A DNA stretch of 64,000 bases, taken from contig NZ_CP108938.1 in NCBI RefSeq assembly GCF_036347135.1, positions 6,572,001-6,636,000 of the forward strand, written 5' to 3'. The DNA is from Streptomyces sp. NBC_00775 (GTDB taxonomy: Bacteria > Actinomycetota > Actinomycetes > Streptomycetales > Streptomycetaceae). Shown here in pieces: positions 16,642 through 25,556 of the stretch. The translations under genes were made by a program, and so were the position numbers. Below the pieces are notes generated by a model, which was given only the letters and a program-made list of their open reading frames with translations, did not search any database and was not told the origin of the DNA. Within the stretch, counting starts at the first letter, position 1, and the number at the start of each line of letters is the position of its first letter.

Positions 16642-18837
16642 TCAGCTCCTCGGGGCGGTCGTCACGGCGGCGGGCGCGGGGGTGCGTTGCGCGAGCGGAA
16701 CCGGCGGCTCGATGGCCTCGGCCGGTTCCCCGAGCAGCACGCGGCGGACGACGCGGTCGGCGGCGCGGCCGTCGTCGAACTCACAGAACCGGTCGCGGAA
16801 GCGGGCACGGAGCGCGGCCGACTCCGCCCCGGCCCAGGAGCCGGAGCGGAAGACGGCGGCCAGTTCACCGGCGGTGCGGGCGACCGGGCCGGGCGGGGAA
16901 CCCAGGAAGTCGAAGGTGACTCCGCGCGTCTCGCGGTACACGTCCCAGTCGTCGGCGTACACGACGACGGGCCGGTCCAGGTTGGCGTAGTCGAACACGA
17001 TCGACGAGTAGTCGGTGATGAGGGCGTCCGCGGCGAGACAGACGTCCTCGGACGAACGGTGTCCGGTGACGTCGATGACCCGCTCGTCGCGCGGGCGTCC
17101 CTGGTCGCCGTCGTAGAAGTAGTGGGCGCGCAGCAGGATCACGAAGTCGTCCCCGAGGGCGTCGCACAACGCCTTCAGATCGAGTTGTGTGCTGAAACCG
17201 GTGTGGTAGTCGCGGTGCGTCGGCGCGTACAGGAGCGCCGTGCGGCCTTCCGGGACACCGAGCTGCTTGCGGATGCGGTGCACGTCGGCCGCCGACGACG
17301 TGTAGTAGACGTCGTTGCGCGGGTAGCCGTATTCGAGCATCTCGTAGGAGGACGGGAAGGACCGCTCCCACACCTCCGTGGAGAGCCGGTTCGAGCTGAG
17401 GTTGTAGTCCCAGCGGTCGGCGCGGCTCAGCAGGCGGTCGAAACTTCCGGTGGCGGCGGCGACGATCGGGTACTCGGCCTGCTCGATGCCCATCTTCTTC
17501 AGCGGCGTGCCGTGCTGGGTCGACAGGTGAACGGAGCCGGGGCGCTTGACGACGGCGCCCTCGAAGTTGGCGTTGTTGACCAGGTACTTGGCGCGGGCCA
17601 GCACCTCCCAGTAGCGGCGGCTGCCGATCACCGCGTGGTCGATGTCCTTCGGCAGGTGCTCCACCGCGTCCTCGGTGACAAGGAACACCGAGCGGATGTG
17701 CGGAGCCAGCCGCTGGGCGGCCGAGTGGATCGCGGCGGGGTTGCAGGCGTAGCCGCGGCCCCAGTACGCGCAGTACACGGCGAGGTTCTCGTCGAGGGGG
17801 CGGCGCAGCTGCGCCGCGTACAGCGCGCGGGTCCGCAGCATCCTCGGGCGCGGCACCCGCTGCGTCGCCTTCGCCGTCGCCTGGTTGGCGCCGCGCAGCG
17901 CCCGGAACGCGCTGTAGGCGCCGGTCGCGAGCAGCCGGTGCTGCACGCCGAGACTGCCCGCCGGCAGCGGGAACCCGGCCGGGCGGTACAGCCGGTAGAG
18001 CCGGCCCGCGCGGCGGAAGAAGGCCCGGCGGCGGCGCGCGGGCACCCGCGTCGGATGGGCCGCCGTCTTCAGCACGAGGGCGAAGAGCTGCCCGAACAGC
18101 GCGTGCGCCTTGGCCGCGGACACGGCTTGCCCGGTCGTCCGGCCGGTGTCCCGGGTCCGTGCGGCGGCCTGGGTGAGCACCAATTCGACTTGGTCGAGGA
18201 GCTCGAACTGGTGCTCACCCGGTGTGTGGAGCCGGCTGCCCTGGCGGCGCAGGTGATGCCGTACGCAGACCGAGTGCAGCACCGCCGCCCGCTCGGTCGC
18301 GAGGGTCACCAGACCGCCCCACCCGGTGTCCGTGAAGTGCCCCTCCGGGAACGTGAGCCGGTGCTCGGTGAGGAAGGAGCGACGGTAGGCCGCGCTCCAC
18401 GCGGGCACGTGTACGCCGACGACCTCCGGGTTCTTGTCGAGCGGGGGCGTGCTCGACTCGCCCTCCCACCAGTGCACCCGCTCGTGCCCGAAGTAGAGGA
18501 CGTCCACATCGGTGCGGAGCCCCGTGTCCAGGGCGCCCAGCGCGCCCGGCACGAGGTCGTCGTCGCCGTCGAGGAAGAGCAGATACGCGCCGTTCGCCGC
18601 GCCGATCCCGGCATTGCGCGCCGCGCTCAGCCCGCCCGACGGGGGCGAGTGGACCGGAATGACCCGGGCGTCCCGCGCGGCGTACGCGGCGGCGACCGTC
18701 CCGGCCGGGGTGTCCGGCGCGTCGCAGACCGGGATCAGCTCGAAGTCGCCGAAGGACTGGCTGAGGACCGAGTCCAGCGCTTGGGCCAGTCGCCCGGCGA
18801 CTCCATGGGTGGGCACGATGACGCTGAAGCGGGGCAT
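16642..18837 (-). CDS. Bifunctional GT2 glycosyltransferase / CDP-glycerol glycerophosphotransferase (copy B)
   Basis: 731 residues from the ATG at 18837, which aligns MPRFSVIVPTHGVAGRLAQA with the start of copy A; an in-frame ATG at 18861 is possible. The GT2 half differs from copies A and C: the nucleotide motif is PVCDAPDTPAGT instead of VDDCSPD, while the metal site LDGDDD is kept, so donor specificity probably differs. The C-terminal half is TagF-like: LSTQHGTPLKKMG, LLYAPTHRDYHTG, a RAHYF motif where copy A has RLHP, and DALITDYSSIVFDYANLDR. No signal peptide; expected to be peripheral to the inner membrane. Middle gene of the operon. Confidence 0.87.
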   Translation of the reverse strand: MPRFSVIVPTHGVAGRLAQALDSVLSQSFGDFELIPVCDAPDTPAGTVAAAYAARDARVIPVHSPPSGGLSAARNAGIGAANGAYLLFLDGDDDLVPGALGALDTGLRTDVDVLYFGHERVHWWEGESSTPPLDKNPEVVGVHVPAWSAAYRRSFLTEHRLTFPEGHFTDTGWGGLVTLATERAAVLHSVCVRHHLRRQGSRLHTPGEHQFELLDQVELVLTQAAARTRDTGRTTGQAVSAAKAHALFGQLFALVLKTAAHPTRVPARRRRAFFRRAGRLYRLYRPAGFPLPAGSLGVQHRLLATGAYSAFRALRGANQATAKATQRVPRPRMLRTRALYAAQLRRPLDENLAVYCAYWGRGYACNPAAIHSAAQRLAPHIRSVFLVTEDAVEHLPKDIDHAVIGSRRYWEVLARAKYLVNNANFEGAVVKRPGSVHLSTQHGTPLKKMGIEQAEYPIVAAATGSFDRLLSRADRWDYNLSSNRLSTEVWERSFPSSYEMLEYGYPRNDVYYTSSAADVHRIRKQLGVPEGRTALLYAPTHRDYHTGFSTQLDLKALCDALGDDFVILLRAHYFYDGDQGRPRDERVIDVTGHRSSEDVCLAADALITDYSSIVFDYANLDRPVVVYADDWDVYRETRGVTFDFLGSPPGPVARTAGELAAVFRSGSWAGAESAALRARFRDRFCEFDDGRAADRVVRRVLLGEPAEAIEPPVPLAQRTPAPAAVTTAPRS

Positions 18838-18991
18838 TCTGCTCTTTCTCTCAGGGAGCATTCTCTCCGGGGAGAGCTCGCTCAAGGGGCGCTGAGCCGG
18901 CGTTTCATCGCCCGGGCCGCCCGGTGGGCCGCCAGGTGGTGGGCCGGGTCGGCGTGGGCCGCGAGGGGCTGGAAGGCACGCGGATTCCGGT

Positions 18992-21286
18992 TCACAGATG
19001 CTCGGTGAGGGGGACGGCACCGCCGGGCGCGGGCACCGTCGCGACGGGCGCCGTCGGGCGGGCGGCCACGGCCGACGGGACGGGATGCCGTTCGGCGAGC
19101 GGGATGAACGGCGGCAGCCCGGCCGTCTCGCCCAGCACCACACGCCGCACGACGCGCTCGGCGGCACGCCCGTCGTCGTACGGGCAGAAGCGCTCGCGGA
19201 ACGCGGCCCGCAGCTGCACCGAACGCGAGCCGCACCAGTGCCCCGTCGCGAAGATGTCGATCAGCTCGTCCTCGCTGCGCGCGACCGCGCCCGGCGGGAA
19301 GGCGCGCAGATCGAAGTAGGTGCCGCGGGCCGCCTCGTACGCCTCCCAGTCGTCCGCGTGGACGACGATCGGGCGGTCGAGGCCCGCGTAGTCGAACATC
19401 AGGGACGAGTAGTCGGTGATCAGGGCGTCCGAGGCGAGACACAGCGACTCGATGCTCGGATGGCCGGACACGTCGATCAGCCGGCCGCCCGCGGCGCTCG
19501 TGAGCGGCGCCTCGTACGAGTGGTGCGCGCGGGTCAACACCACGAAGCGCGGGCCGAGTTGACGCAGGACGCGCTCCAGGTCGAGGGGGCGGCGCTGGGT
19601 GCGGAGGTAGTCGCGGTACGTCGGCGCGTACAGCACGGCGACCGCGTCCTCGGGGATGCCGAGCGACTCGCGCAGCCGGGTCACGTCCGTAGAAGTCGCC
19701 TGCTGGAACACGTCGTTGCGGGGGAGGCCGTACTCCAGCGTCGTGAACCCGGCGGGGAAGACACGCTCCCAGACCAGCGTGGAGTGGCGGTTGGCCGACA
19801 GGCAGTAGTCCCACTTGTCGACGCTGCGCAGCAGCTCGGCGAAGTCCGTGTCACGCGCGGCCGCCGGACGGTCCTGGAGGTCGAGGCCCATGAACTTGAG
19901 CGGGGTCCCGTGCTGCGTCTGGATCATGATCTGGCCGGGGCGCTTCACCAGCCGCCGGTCGAAGTTGACGTTGTTCACCAGGTACTTGGAACGGGCGAGC
20001 GCCGTCCAGTACCCGGCCGTACCGGGCGCCAGCCTGCGCGTCGACGCCGGGATCGTGTGGTGGTGCTCGGGGTGCGCGATCCACGCGGTGCGGACGTTCG
20101 GCACGTACGCGCGGAACGCGGACTCCAGCGCGCCCGGGTTGCAGCCGTGGCCGCGCCCCCAGTAGCTGGAGAACACGGCACGGTCGGCGCGCAGCGGGAG
20201 GCGGAGCTGGACGCGGTAGTGCAGCTGGAGCGCGGCGCCGCGTGCGGTGCGCAGCAGGGCGGTGGCCAGGCGCACGGTTCTCTTGTGCGCGCGCGACAGG
20301 AAGGACAGCAGACGGTACGTGCGGTAGGCGCCCAGCCTCACCAGCGCGTGCCGCACACGGGTGCGCAGCCGGACGGGGGCGCCCGGCGTGCGGTAACGGC
20401 GGTAGTGGGAACGGGACTTGCGCAGGAAGTCGGCCCGGGAGCCGCGCGGCAGCCGGCCGCGCTTGAGGAACACGTTCGAGAAGTGGTCGATCATCCGGCG
20501 GAACAGGACCGGGCGCCAGTGGGCCAGCTCCGGGTGCGCGTCGATGTGCGCGAAGACCCGGTCGTACTGCCCGAAGATGTCGAAGTGCTTGACGCTGCTG
20601 GTGCCCAGGATGCTGCCGTGCCGCCGCTGGCGGTAGTGGACGCAGACCCGGTCGAGGGTGGCGATCGTCTCCGCGGACATCAGCACCGGATAGGTCCAGG
20701 GCGTGTCCTCGTAGTACCCGGCCGGGAAGGCGAAGCCCTCGCGCTCGACGAACTCCCGGCGGTACGCCTTGTTCCACACCACCATCAGGACCCTGAGCAG
20801 CCCCGGCCGGTCGTCGAGCCGGAACGGCGCCGGGCCCTCCTCCGTCAGCTGCCCCGCGAACTGGTTGCGGACCGCCTCGCCCGACCAGTACGTGCGCGCG
20901 TAGTCGTAGACCAGGACGTCCGGTTCGGAGGTCTCCTTCAGCCGGTCGGCGATCGCGCGCAGCGCGTCCGGGGTGAGGGTGTCGTCGCTGTCCAGGAAGA
21001 CCAGATAGTCGCCGGTGGCGTGCTTCAGGCCCGCGTTGCGGGCGCGGCCCAGACCTACGTTCTCCGTCAGATGTACGGCGCGTACGCGGGCGTCGCGGGC
21101 CGCGAACTCGTCGATGATCGCGCCACAGGCGTCGGGCGAGCAGTCGTCGACCGCGATCAGTTCGAGGTCCGGATAGGACTGTTCCAGAACGGATTCCAGG
21201 CACTCGTGCAGGTATGCCTGAACCTTGTAGGCGGGGACGATGACACTGAACCTGGGCAACGGACATCCATGGGTCGGCGCGGGCAT
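18992..21286 (-). CDS. Bifunctional GT2 glycosyltransferase / CDP-glycerol glycerophosphotransferase (copy C)
   Basis: 764 residues from the ATG at 21286; a TTG at 21259 (then PRFSVIVPAYKVQAYL) would match the starts of the other copies more exactly. The GT2 domain has VDDCSPDACGA and LDSDD and resembles copy A more than copy B. The glycerophosphotransferase half has QTQHGTPLKFMGLDLQDR, LYAPTYRDYLRT, RAHHS and SDALITDYSSLMFDYAGLDR. First gene of the operon, with 154 bp before copy B. That gap is GC-rich and holds no other gene, and an internal promoter cannot be excluded. Its product should elongate or decorate an anionic wall polymer together with copies A and B. Confidence 0.88.
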   Translation of the reverse strand: MPAPTHGCPLPRFSVIVPAYKVQAYLHECLESVLEQSYPDLELIAVDDCSPDACGAIIDEFAARDARVRAVHLTENVGLGRARNAGLKHATGDYLVFLDSDDTLTPDALRAIADRLKETSEPDVLVYDYARTYWSGEAVRNQFAGQLTEEGPAPFRLDDRPGLLRVLMVVWNKAYRREFVEREGFAFPAGYYEDTPWTYPVLMSAETIATLDRVCVHYRQRRHGSILGTSSVKHFDIFGQYDRVFAHIDAHPELAHWRPVLFRRMIDHFSNVFLKRGRLPRGSRADFLRKSRSHYRRYRTPGAPVRLRTRVRHALVRLGAYRTYRLLSFLSRAHKRTVRLATALLRTARGAALQLHYRVQLRLPLRADRAVFSSYWGRGHGCNPGALESAFRAYVPNVRTAWIAHPEHHHTIPASTRRLAPGTAGYWTALARSKYLVNNVNFDRRLVKRPGQIMIQTQHGTPLKFMGLDLQDRPAAARDTDFAELLRSVDKWDYCLSANRHSTLVWERVFPAGFTTLEYGLPRNDVFQQATSTDVTRLRESLGIPEDAVAVLYAPTYRDYLRTQRRPLDLERVLRQLGPRFVVLTRAHHSYEAPLTSAAGGRLIDVSGHPSIESLCLASDALITDYSSLMFDYAGLDRPIVVHADDWEAYEAARGTYFDLRAFPPGAVARSEDELIDIFATGHWCGSRSVQLRAAFRERFCPYDDGRAAERVVRRVVLGETAGLPPFIPLAERHPVPSAVAARPTAPVATVPAPGGAVPLTEHL

Positions 21287-21384
21287 ACCTGCCCGGGAAC
21301 GGCCGAAGGGGTGACTTGGTTACGCCAGATGTGGCATACGGGGGACGCGCGGTGAACGCGCCGATACGTTCCGGTGACGGCGAG

Positions 21385-21414
21385 GAGGGGCGGGCCGGTG
21401 CCGGCCCGCCCCTC
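21385..21414 (-). terminator. Hairpin terminator after the sugar ABC operon
   Basis: GAGGGGCGGGCCGG and its exact complement flank a 2-base loop (14-bp perfect stem), 20 bp beyond the stop codon of the permease gene at 21434. There is no clear T-tract, as is common for Streptomyces terminators. It separates this operon from the glycerophosphotransferase operon. Confidence 0.7.
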
Positions 21415-21433
21415 AAACGCCTTGTGTGCAGGG

Positions 21434-22342
21434 CTATTTCACCGCGCCGGCCATCACCCCGGACACGAACTGCCGCTGGAACGCGAAGAACACGGCCAGC
21501 GGGATCACCATCGAGATGAAGGCCCCCGGCGCCAGTACGTCGATGTTGTTGCCGAACTGGCGTACCTGCGTCTGCAGTGCGACCGTGATCGGCTGGCTGC
21601 CCGAGTCGGAGAACACCAGCGCGACCAGCATGTCGTTCCACACCCACAGGAACTGGAAGATCCCGAGCGAGGCGATCGCGGGACCGCCGAGCGGCATCAC
21701 GACCCGTACGAACAGGCGCAGTTCACCCGCGCCGTCGAGACGGGCCGCCTCCAGGAGCTCCCGCGGGATCTCCGCGAAGAAGTTCCGCAGCAGGAACACC
21801 GCGAACGGCAGACCGAAGCCCACATGGAAGAAGACCACGCCGGTGATCGACCCGAAGATCCCGATCTTCCCGAAGAGTTCGGCGATCGGGATCAGCGCCA
21901 CCTGCACGGGCACGACCAGCAGGCCGACCACGCCCAGGAACCACCAGTCGCGGCCCGGGAACTCCATCCACGCGAAGGCGTAGCCCGCGAGTGAGCCGAT
22001 GACGACGACGAGGAGGGTCGCCGGGACCGTGATCAGCACCGTGTTGACCAGCGAGTTGGTGATGTCGCTGTTCTCCAGGAGCTTTTGGTAGCTGTCCACG
22101 GTGAGCTGCGAGGGCTCGGTGAAGACCTTCCACCAGCCGCTCGCGCTCATGTCCTGCGGCTTGCGCAGCGAGGACACCAGCAGCCCGATGGTCGGCACCA
22201 GCCAGAACAGGCCGACGAGCAGCAGGAAGACGCGTACGATCCCGCCGCTGACCCCGCTCGCGAGCCGGGAGCCGAGTGACGGCTTGGCCTTGACGACGGT
22301 GACGGGCGCCGTCTTCCCGAGACTTCCGGCATCTGTGCTCAT
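21434..22342 (-). CDS. Carbohydrate ABC transporter permease (MalG type)
   Basis: 302 residues with six predicted membrane helices and the permease EAA loop (EAARLDGAGELRLFVRVVMP) that contacts the ATPase. The C-terminus ends VSGVMAGAVK, the usual MalG-type ending. The ATG at 22342 overlaps the stop of the upstream permease (TCAT on the plus strand) and has GGGAGG seven to eight bases upstream. It forms the membrane channel of a sugar importer with the permease at 22339-23685 and the binding protein at 23693-25114. No ATPase gene is present; Streptomyces CUT1 importers of this kind usually share the MsiK ATPase encoded elsewhere. Confidence 0.93.
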   Translation of the reverse strand: MSTDAGSLGKTAPVTVVKAKPSLGSRLASGVSGGIVRVFLLLVGLFWLVPTIGLLVSSLRKPQDMSASGWWKVFTEPSQLTVDSYQKLLENSDITNSLVNTVLITVPATLLVVVIGSLAGYAFAWMEFPGRDWWFLGVVGLLVVPVQVALIPIAELFGKIGIFGSITGVVFFHVGFGLPFAVFLLRNFFAEIPRELLEAARLDGAGELRLFVRVVMPLGGPAIASLGIFQFLWVWNDMLVALVFSDSGSQPITVALQTQVRQFGNNIDVLAPGAFISMVIPLAVFFAFQRQFVSGVMAGAVK

Positions 22343-23685
22343 CGCCGCACCTCCCGCCTCAGCCGCCGGACATTGAAGAGCATCACCGGGATCACTAGCA
22401 GCAGCAGGAACACCGCGATGGCGCTCGCGATGCCCGGCTGGTCCTCGGCGAAGCCCTTGCGGTACAGCTCCAGGGCCAGCACGTTGGCGTCGTCCTGGGA
22501 CGAGCCCGGCGCGATGATGAAGACCAGGTCGAAGACCTTCAGGACGTTGATCATCAGGGTGACGGTGACGACCGCGAGCACGGGCGCGAGCAGCGGCACG
22601 GTGATCCTTCTGAAGACCTGCCACTCGTTCGCGCCGTCGACCCGGGCGGCTTCGAGCAGCTCCCGCGGCACACCCGCGAGCCCCGCGGCGATCAGCACCA
22701 TCGCGAAACCGGCCCACATCCAGATGTACGAGCCGATGATGGCCGGGGTGACCAGCGACGGGCCGAGCCAGTCGAGTCCGTTGTACGGCTCCTTGAAGTT
22801 GCTAGCCGGGAGCCGGAGTTGAGCCCCGTCGGCCTTGGCGGAGAGCGTGAAGGTCCCGTCGTCGCGCACCTTCGCCGAATCGACGACCTTGCCGCCCTTC
22901 ACGGCCTCGACCTTCATCCCCGCGTAGCCGAGCTCACTCGCGTCCACCTGGCCGAGCGTCCCGACGCCCTTGCCGCGGGTGAAGTCCTGCCAGGCGGTGC
23001 CGGTGACCTTGCCGGGCTCGGCCTTGGCCTGGACGGCCTTTTTGGCACTGCCCGGCATCTGGTCGGGGGCGACGCCGACGAGCGGGAGCGTGACGGACTG
23101 CCCGGTGTGGACGGGGTTCTTGGTGACGAACCCGCCACCTTGGGCTTCGAGCGGTGACTGCCGCCCCGGGTGGGCCTTCGGGAACGCGGACGACTCGGCG
23201 AACGTGTCGTGCACCCCCACCCAGACGGCGTTGGCGACGCCCTTGTCCGGGTCCTGGTCGTACACCAGCCGGAAGATGATGCCCGCGGCGAGCATCGAGA
23301 TCGCCATCGGCATGAAGACGACCAGCTTGAACGCCGTACCCCAGCGCACCCGTTCGGTGAGCACGGCGAAGACGAGTCCGAGCGCGGTCGCGACGGTCGG
23401 AGCGAAGACGACCCAGATGATGTTGTTCTTGAGCGCGGTACGGATGCCGTCGTCGGTGAACAGGGCCTTGTAGTTGTCGATTCCGGCGAACCCGTCGCCG
23501 GACTGGTTGGAGAAGCTGCGGACGACCGAGTACCCGATCGGGTAGACCACGAGCGCGCCGAGCAGCACCAGAGCGGGCAGCAGGAAGAGCGCTACCACGG
23601 TCTTGCGGGTGCCGGTCACGCTCTTGTGCCGTGGTGCCGCGGGAGGAACCGGGCTTCCGGTCCCTCCCGCCGTTGCCGACGACAT
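22339..23685 (-). CDS. Carbohydrate ABC transporter permease (MalF type) with large inserted domain
   Basis: 448 residues, about 130-150 more than the normal ~300. Helices 1-3 lie within about residues 28-142. A soluble segment of roughly residues 155-310 follows, rich in Gly, Lys and beta-type patterns (GKVTGTAWQDFTRGKG, VDSAKVRDDGTFTLSAKADG). Helices 4-6 come next, with the EAA loop at ~346-361 (EAARVDGANEWQVFRRI). The insert should lie outside the membrane, on the binding-protein side. E. coli MalF also has a big periplasmic loop (P2) that contacts the binding protein; whether this insert is related is not known. Its ATG follows the binding-protein stop by only 7 bp. Confidence 0.9.
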   Translation of the reverse strand: MSSATAGGTGSPVPPAAPRHKSVTGTRKTVVALFLLPALVLLGALVVYPIGYSVVRSFSNQSGDGFAGIDNYKALFTDDGIRTALKNNIIWVVFAPTVATALGLVFAVLTERVRWGTAFKLVVFMPMAISMLAAGIIFRLVYDQDPDKGVANAVWVGVHDTFAESSAFPKAHPGRQSPLEAQGGGFVTKNPVHTGQSVTLPLVGVAPDQMPGSAKKAVQAKAEPGKVTGTAWQDFTRGKGVGTLGQVDASELGYAGMKVEAVKGGKVVDSAKVRDDGTFTLSAKADGAQLRLPASNFKEPYNGLDWLGPSLVTPAIIGSYIWMWAGFAMVLIAAGLAGVPRELLEAARVDGANEWQVFRRITVPLLAPVLAVVTVTLMINVLKVFDLVFIIAPGSSQDDANVLALELYRKGFAEDQPGIASAIAVFLLLLVIPVMLFNVRRLRREVRR

Positions 23686-23692
23686 CGCCGGA

Positions 23693-25114
23693 TCAGCCCT
23701 TGTACGCCGCGGCCGCGTCCGCTTCGAGCTTCGCCTGCGCCCCTGCCACGTCCTTCGGGTTCTTCAGGAAGTCCTGGAGGTCCTTCCACTCACCCTTGCC
23801 GGGCGTACCGCCGAAGGCCTGCGGGGCCTGGTCGGACATGTCGAAGCGGAAGTCGTCGCCGGCGGCGATCAGGGCCTTCGCCATCGACTGCTGGACGGCG
23901 TTCGGGTACGCGGAGTTGGCCACACTCTTGTTGGGGGAGAGATAGCCGCCGAGCTTCGCCCAGATCGTGGCCGCGTCGGGCGAGGCGAGGAAGGTGAGCA
24001 GCGCCTGACCGGCCTTGGACTCCTTCAGCAGTACGGCCGCGTCGCCGCCGCTGACGACGGGGGCTTTGCTGCCCACCGCCGGGAACGGGAAGACCTTCGC
24101 GTCCGTGCCGATCTTCGCCTTGGTCTCCGCGATGTTGACGCCCACGAAGTCGCCCTCGAAGACCATGCCCGCCTTGGGCTGGTCGCCGCCGGTGAACGTC
24201 TGCGTCACGGACGCCGGGAACTCCGTCTGCAGTGCGCCGTCCGCGCCGCCCGCGATGTAGTTCTTGTTGCCCCACAGCTGGGCGAGCGTGGTCAGCGCGT
24301 CCTTCACGGACGGGTCCGTCCACTTGATCTTGTGCTGTGCGAGCTGGTCGTACTTCTCCGGCCCGGCCTGGGAGAGATAGATGTTCTCGAACCAGTCGGT
24401 GAGGGTCCAGCCGTCCGCGCCGCCGATGGAGACGGGGGTGACACCGGAGTCGTAGATGGTCTGGGCGGCGGAGAGGAAGTCCTTCCAGGTCGCGGGTTCC
24501 TTCGCCCCCGCGTTCTCGAAGACCTTGGCGTTGTACCAGACAAGGGACTTGTTGGCGGCCTTGAAGTAGACGCCGTACTGCTTGCCGTCGACCTTGCCGA
24601 TGTCCTGCCAGCCCTGCGAGTAGTTCTTGCTGAGCTGCGCCTGGGCGTCGGTGCCGACGGGCTTCGCCCACTTCTTCTCGACGGCCTGCTTGATGGCCCC
24701 GGGCTGCGGCAGCATCGCGACGTCCGGTGGAGCGCCGCCCGCGATCTTCGAACCGAGGAAGTTGATGATCGGGTCCTGCGCGGGTACGAAGGTGACCTTC
24801 GCGCCGGTGCGCTTCTCGAACTCCGCCAGCACCTTCTTGAAGTTGGTCTGTTCGGCGCCGGTCCACACGGCGGCGACTTCCAGACTGGCGCCGTCGAGCT
24901 TGGGAAGGGTGACGATGCCGCCGCTGCCGGCGCTGCTTTCCGTGTTGTTGCCGTTGCTGCTCTTGTCGTTCTTGTTGTCGCCGCCGCAGGCGGTGAGGGT
25001 GAGGGCGCCGGCGATGACGGCGGCTGCGGCGGCCTGTGCGGCTCTGCGTGACCTGTGCGTGGGGTGACTGGTGGAGTGATTGGGCGACCTGCGTGTACGA
25101 AGATTGCTGCGCAT
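23693..25114 (-). CDS. Sugar ABC transporter substrate-binding lipoprotein
   Basis: About 473 residues from the ATG at 25114 (a GTG directly precedes it); GGGG lies 5 bases upstream of the GTG. A long charged N-region precedes a lipoprotein signal with lipobox LTACGG, so the mature protein starts at Cys and is anchored in the membrane. The body is a CUT1 family binding protein (VWTGAEQTNFKKVLAEFEKR, GGAPPDVAMLPQPG, YFKAANKSLVWYN), most like alpha-glucoside (AglE-type) proteins by eye. It delivers a sugar to the two permeases downstream. No regulator or glycosidase is adjacent, so the sugar is unproven. A TTGACA at 25217-25212 is a possible -35 element; no convincing -10 was found. Confidence 0.9.
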   Translation of the reverse strand: MRSNLRTRRSPNHSTSHPTHRSRRAAQAAAAAVIAGALTLTACGGDNKNDKSSNGNNTESSAGSGGIVTLPKLDGASLEVAAVWTGAEQTNFKKVLAEFEKRTGAKVTFVPAQDPIINFLGSKIAGGAPPDVAMLPQPGAIKQAVEKKWAKPVGTDAQAQLSKNYSQGWQDIGKVDGKQYGVYFKAANKSLVWYNAKVFENAGAKEPATWKDFLSAAQTIYDSGVTPVSIGGADGWTLTDWFENIYLSQAGPEKYDQLAQHKIKWTDPSVKDALTTLAQLWGNKNYIAGGADGALQTEFPASVTQTFTGGDQPKAGMVFEGDFVGVNIAETKAKIGTDAKVFPFPAVGSKAPVVSGGDAAVLLKESKAGQALLTFLASPDAATIWAKLGGYLSPNKSVANSAYPNAVQQSMAKALIAAGDDFRFDMSDQAPQAFGGTPGKGEWKDLQDFLKNPKDVAGAQAKLEADAAAAYKG

Positions 25115-25355
25115 CACTGCCCCGTTCTTCGTTCTTCGTCGAACGTACGAGCGCTGTCCCGTGCCGTCTGGTCTACGCCCGTGTCTGTGAGGGCGGCAAG
25201 AGCGCCACCAGTGTCAAGTGGGTGATCGTGATTGGGTCGTGACGTGTTCTCGCCCCCGCCGCGACTGGCTCCGCCCCGGAGCGGGTGGGGGTTGCGTGTC
25301 GGCTGCGGGTGGGTGGGGGCTGGTCGCGCCCCGCGGCGGAGCCGCAAATGTCACA

Positions 25356-25544
25356 GCCCCGCGCCCCTGAAGGCGCGGGGCTTCGCCCCGCGATCCCCCG
25401 CCCACCCCGGTTCGTTCGGCTGCGGGCCGGTGGGGGCCGTTCGCGCAGTTCCCCGCGCCCCTTTTAGGGGCGCGGGGAACTGCGCAGTCTTTTAGGGGGG
25501 TCTGGGGGCGCAGCCTCCAGGGATGGGACGGGTAGGGGCGGCGG
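25356..25544. repeat. Composite GC-rich intergenic repeat
   Basis: The 440-bp gap 25118-25556 holds no gene. It contains a hairpin at 25356-25381 (GCCCCGCGCC and its complement around a 6-base loop), then a block GGCTGCGGGCCGGTGGGGG, then the long hairpin 25443-25485, and finally a 24-bp segment at 25521-25544 (starting GGATGGGACGGGTAGG). The last three elements recur in the same order in the repeat at 32971-33168. It lies between the stop of the FHA-ATPase gene and the start of the sugar-binding protein gene. Confidence 0.7.
25443..25485. terminator. Perfect 20-bp-stem hairpin, probable terminator
   Basis: The arms GCGCAGTTCCCCGCGCCCCT (25443-25462) and its exact complement (25466-25485) are separated by TTT. 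It lies 72 bp beyond the stop of the FHA-ATPase gene (minus strand) and is the core of a dispersed repeat family. The stem is symmetrical and can work in both directions; no long T-tract is present. Confidence 0.7.
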
Positions 25545-25556
25545 GGGCGAAAGACG

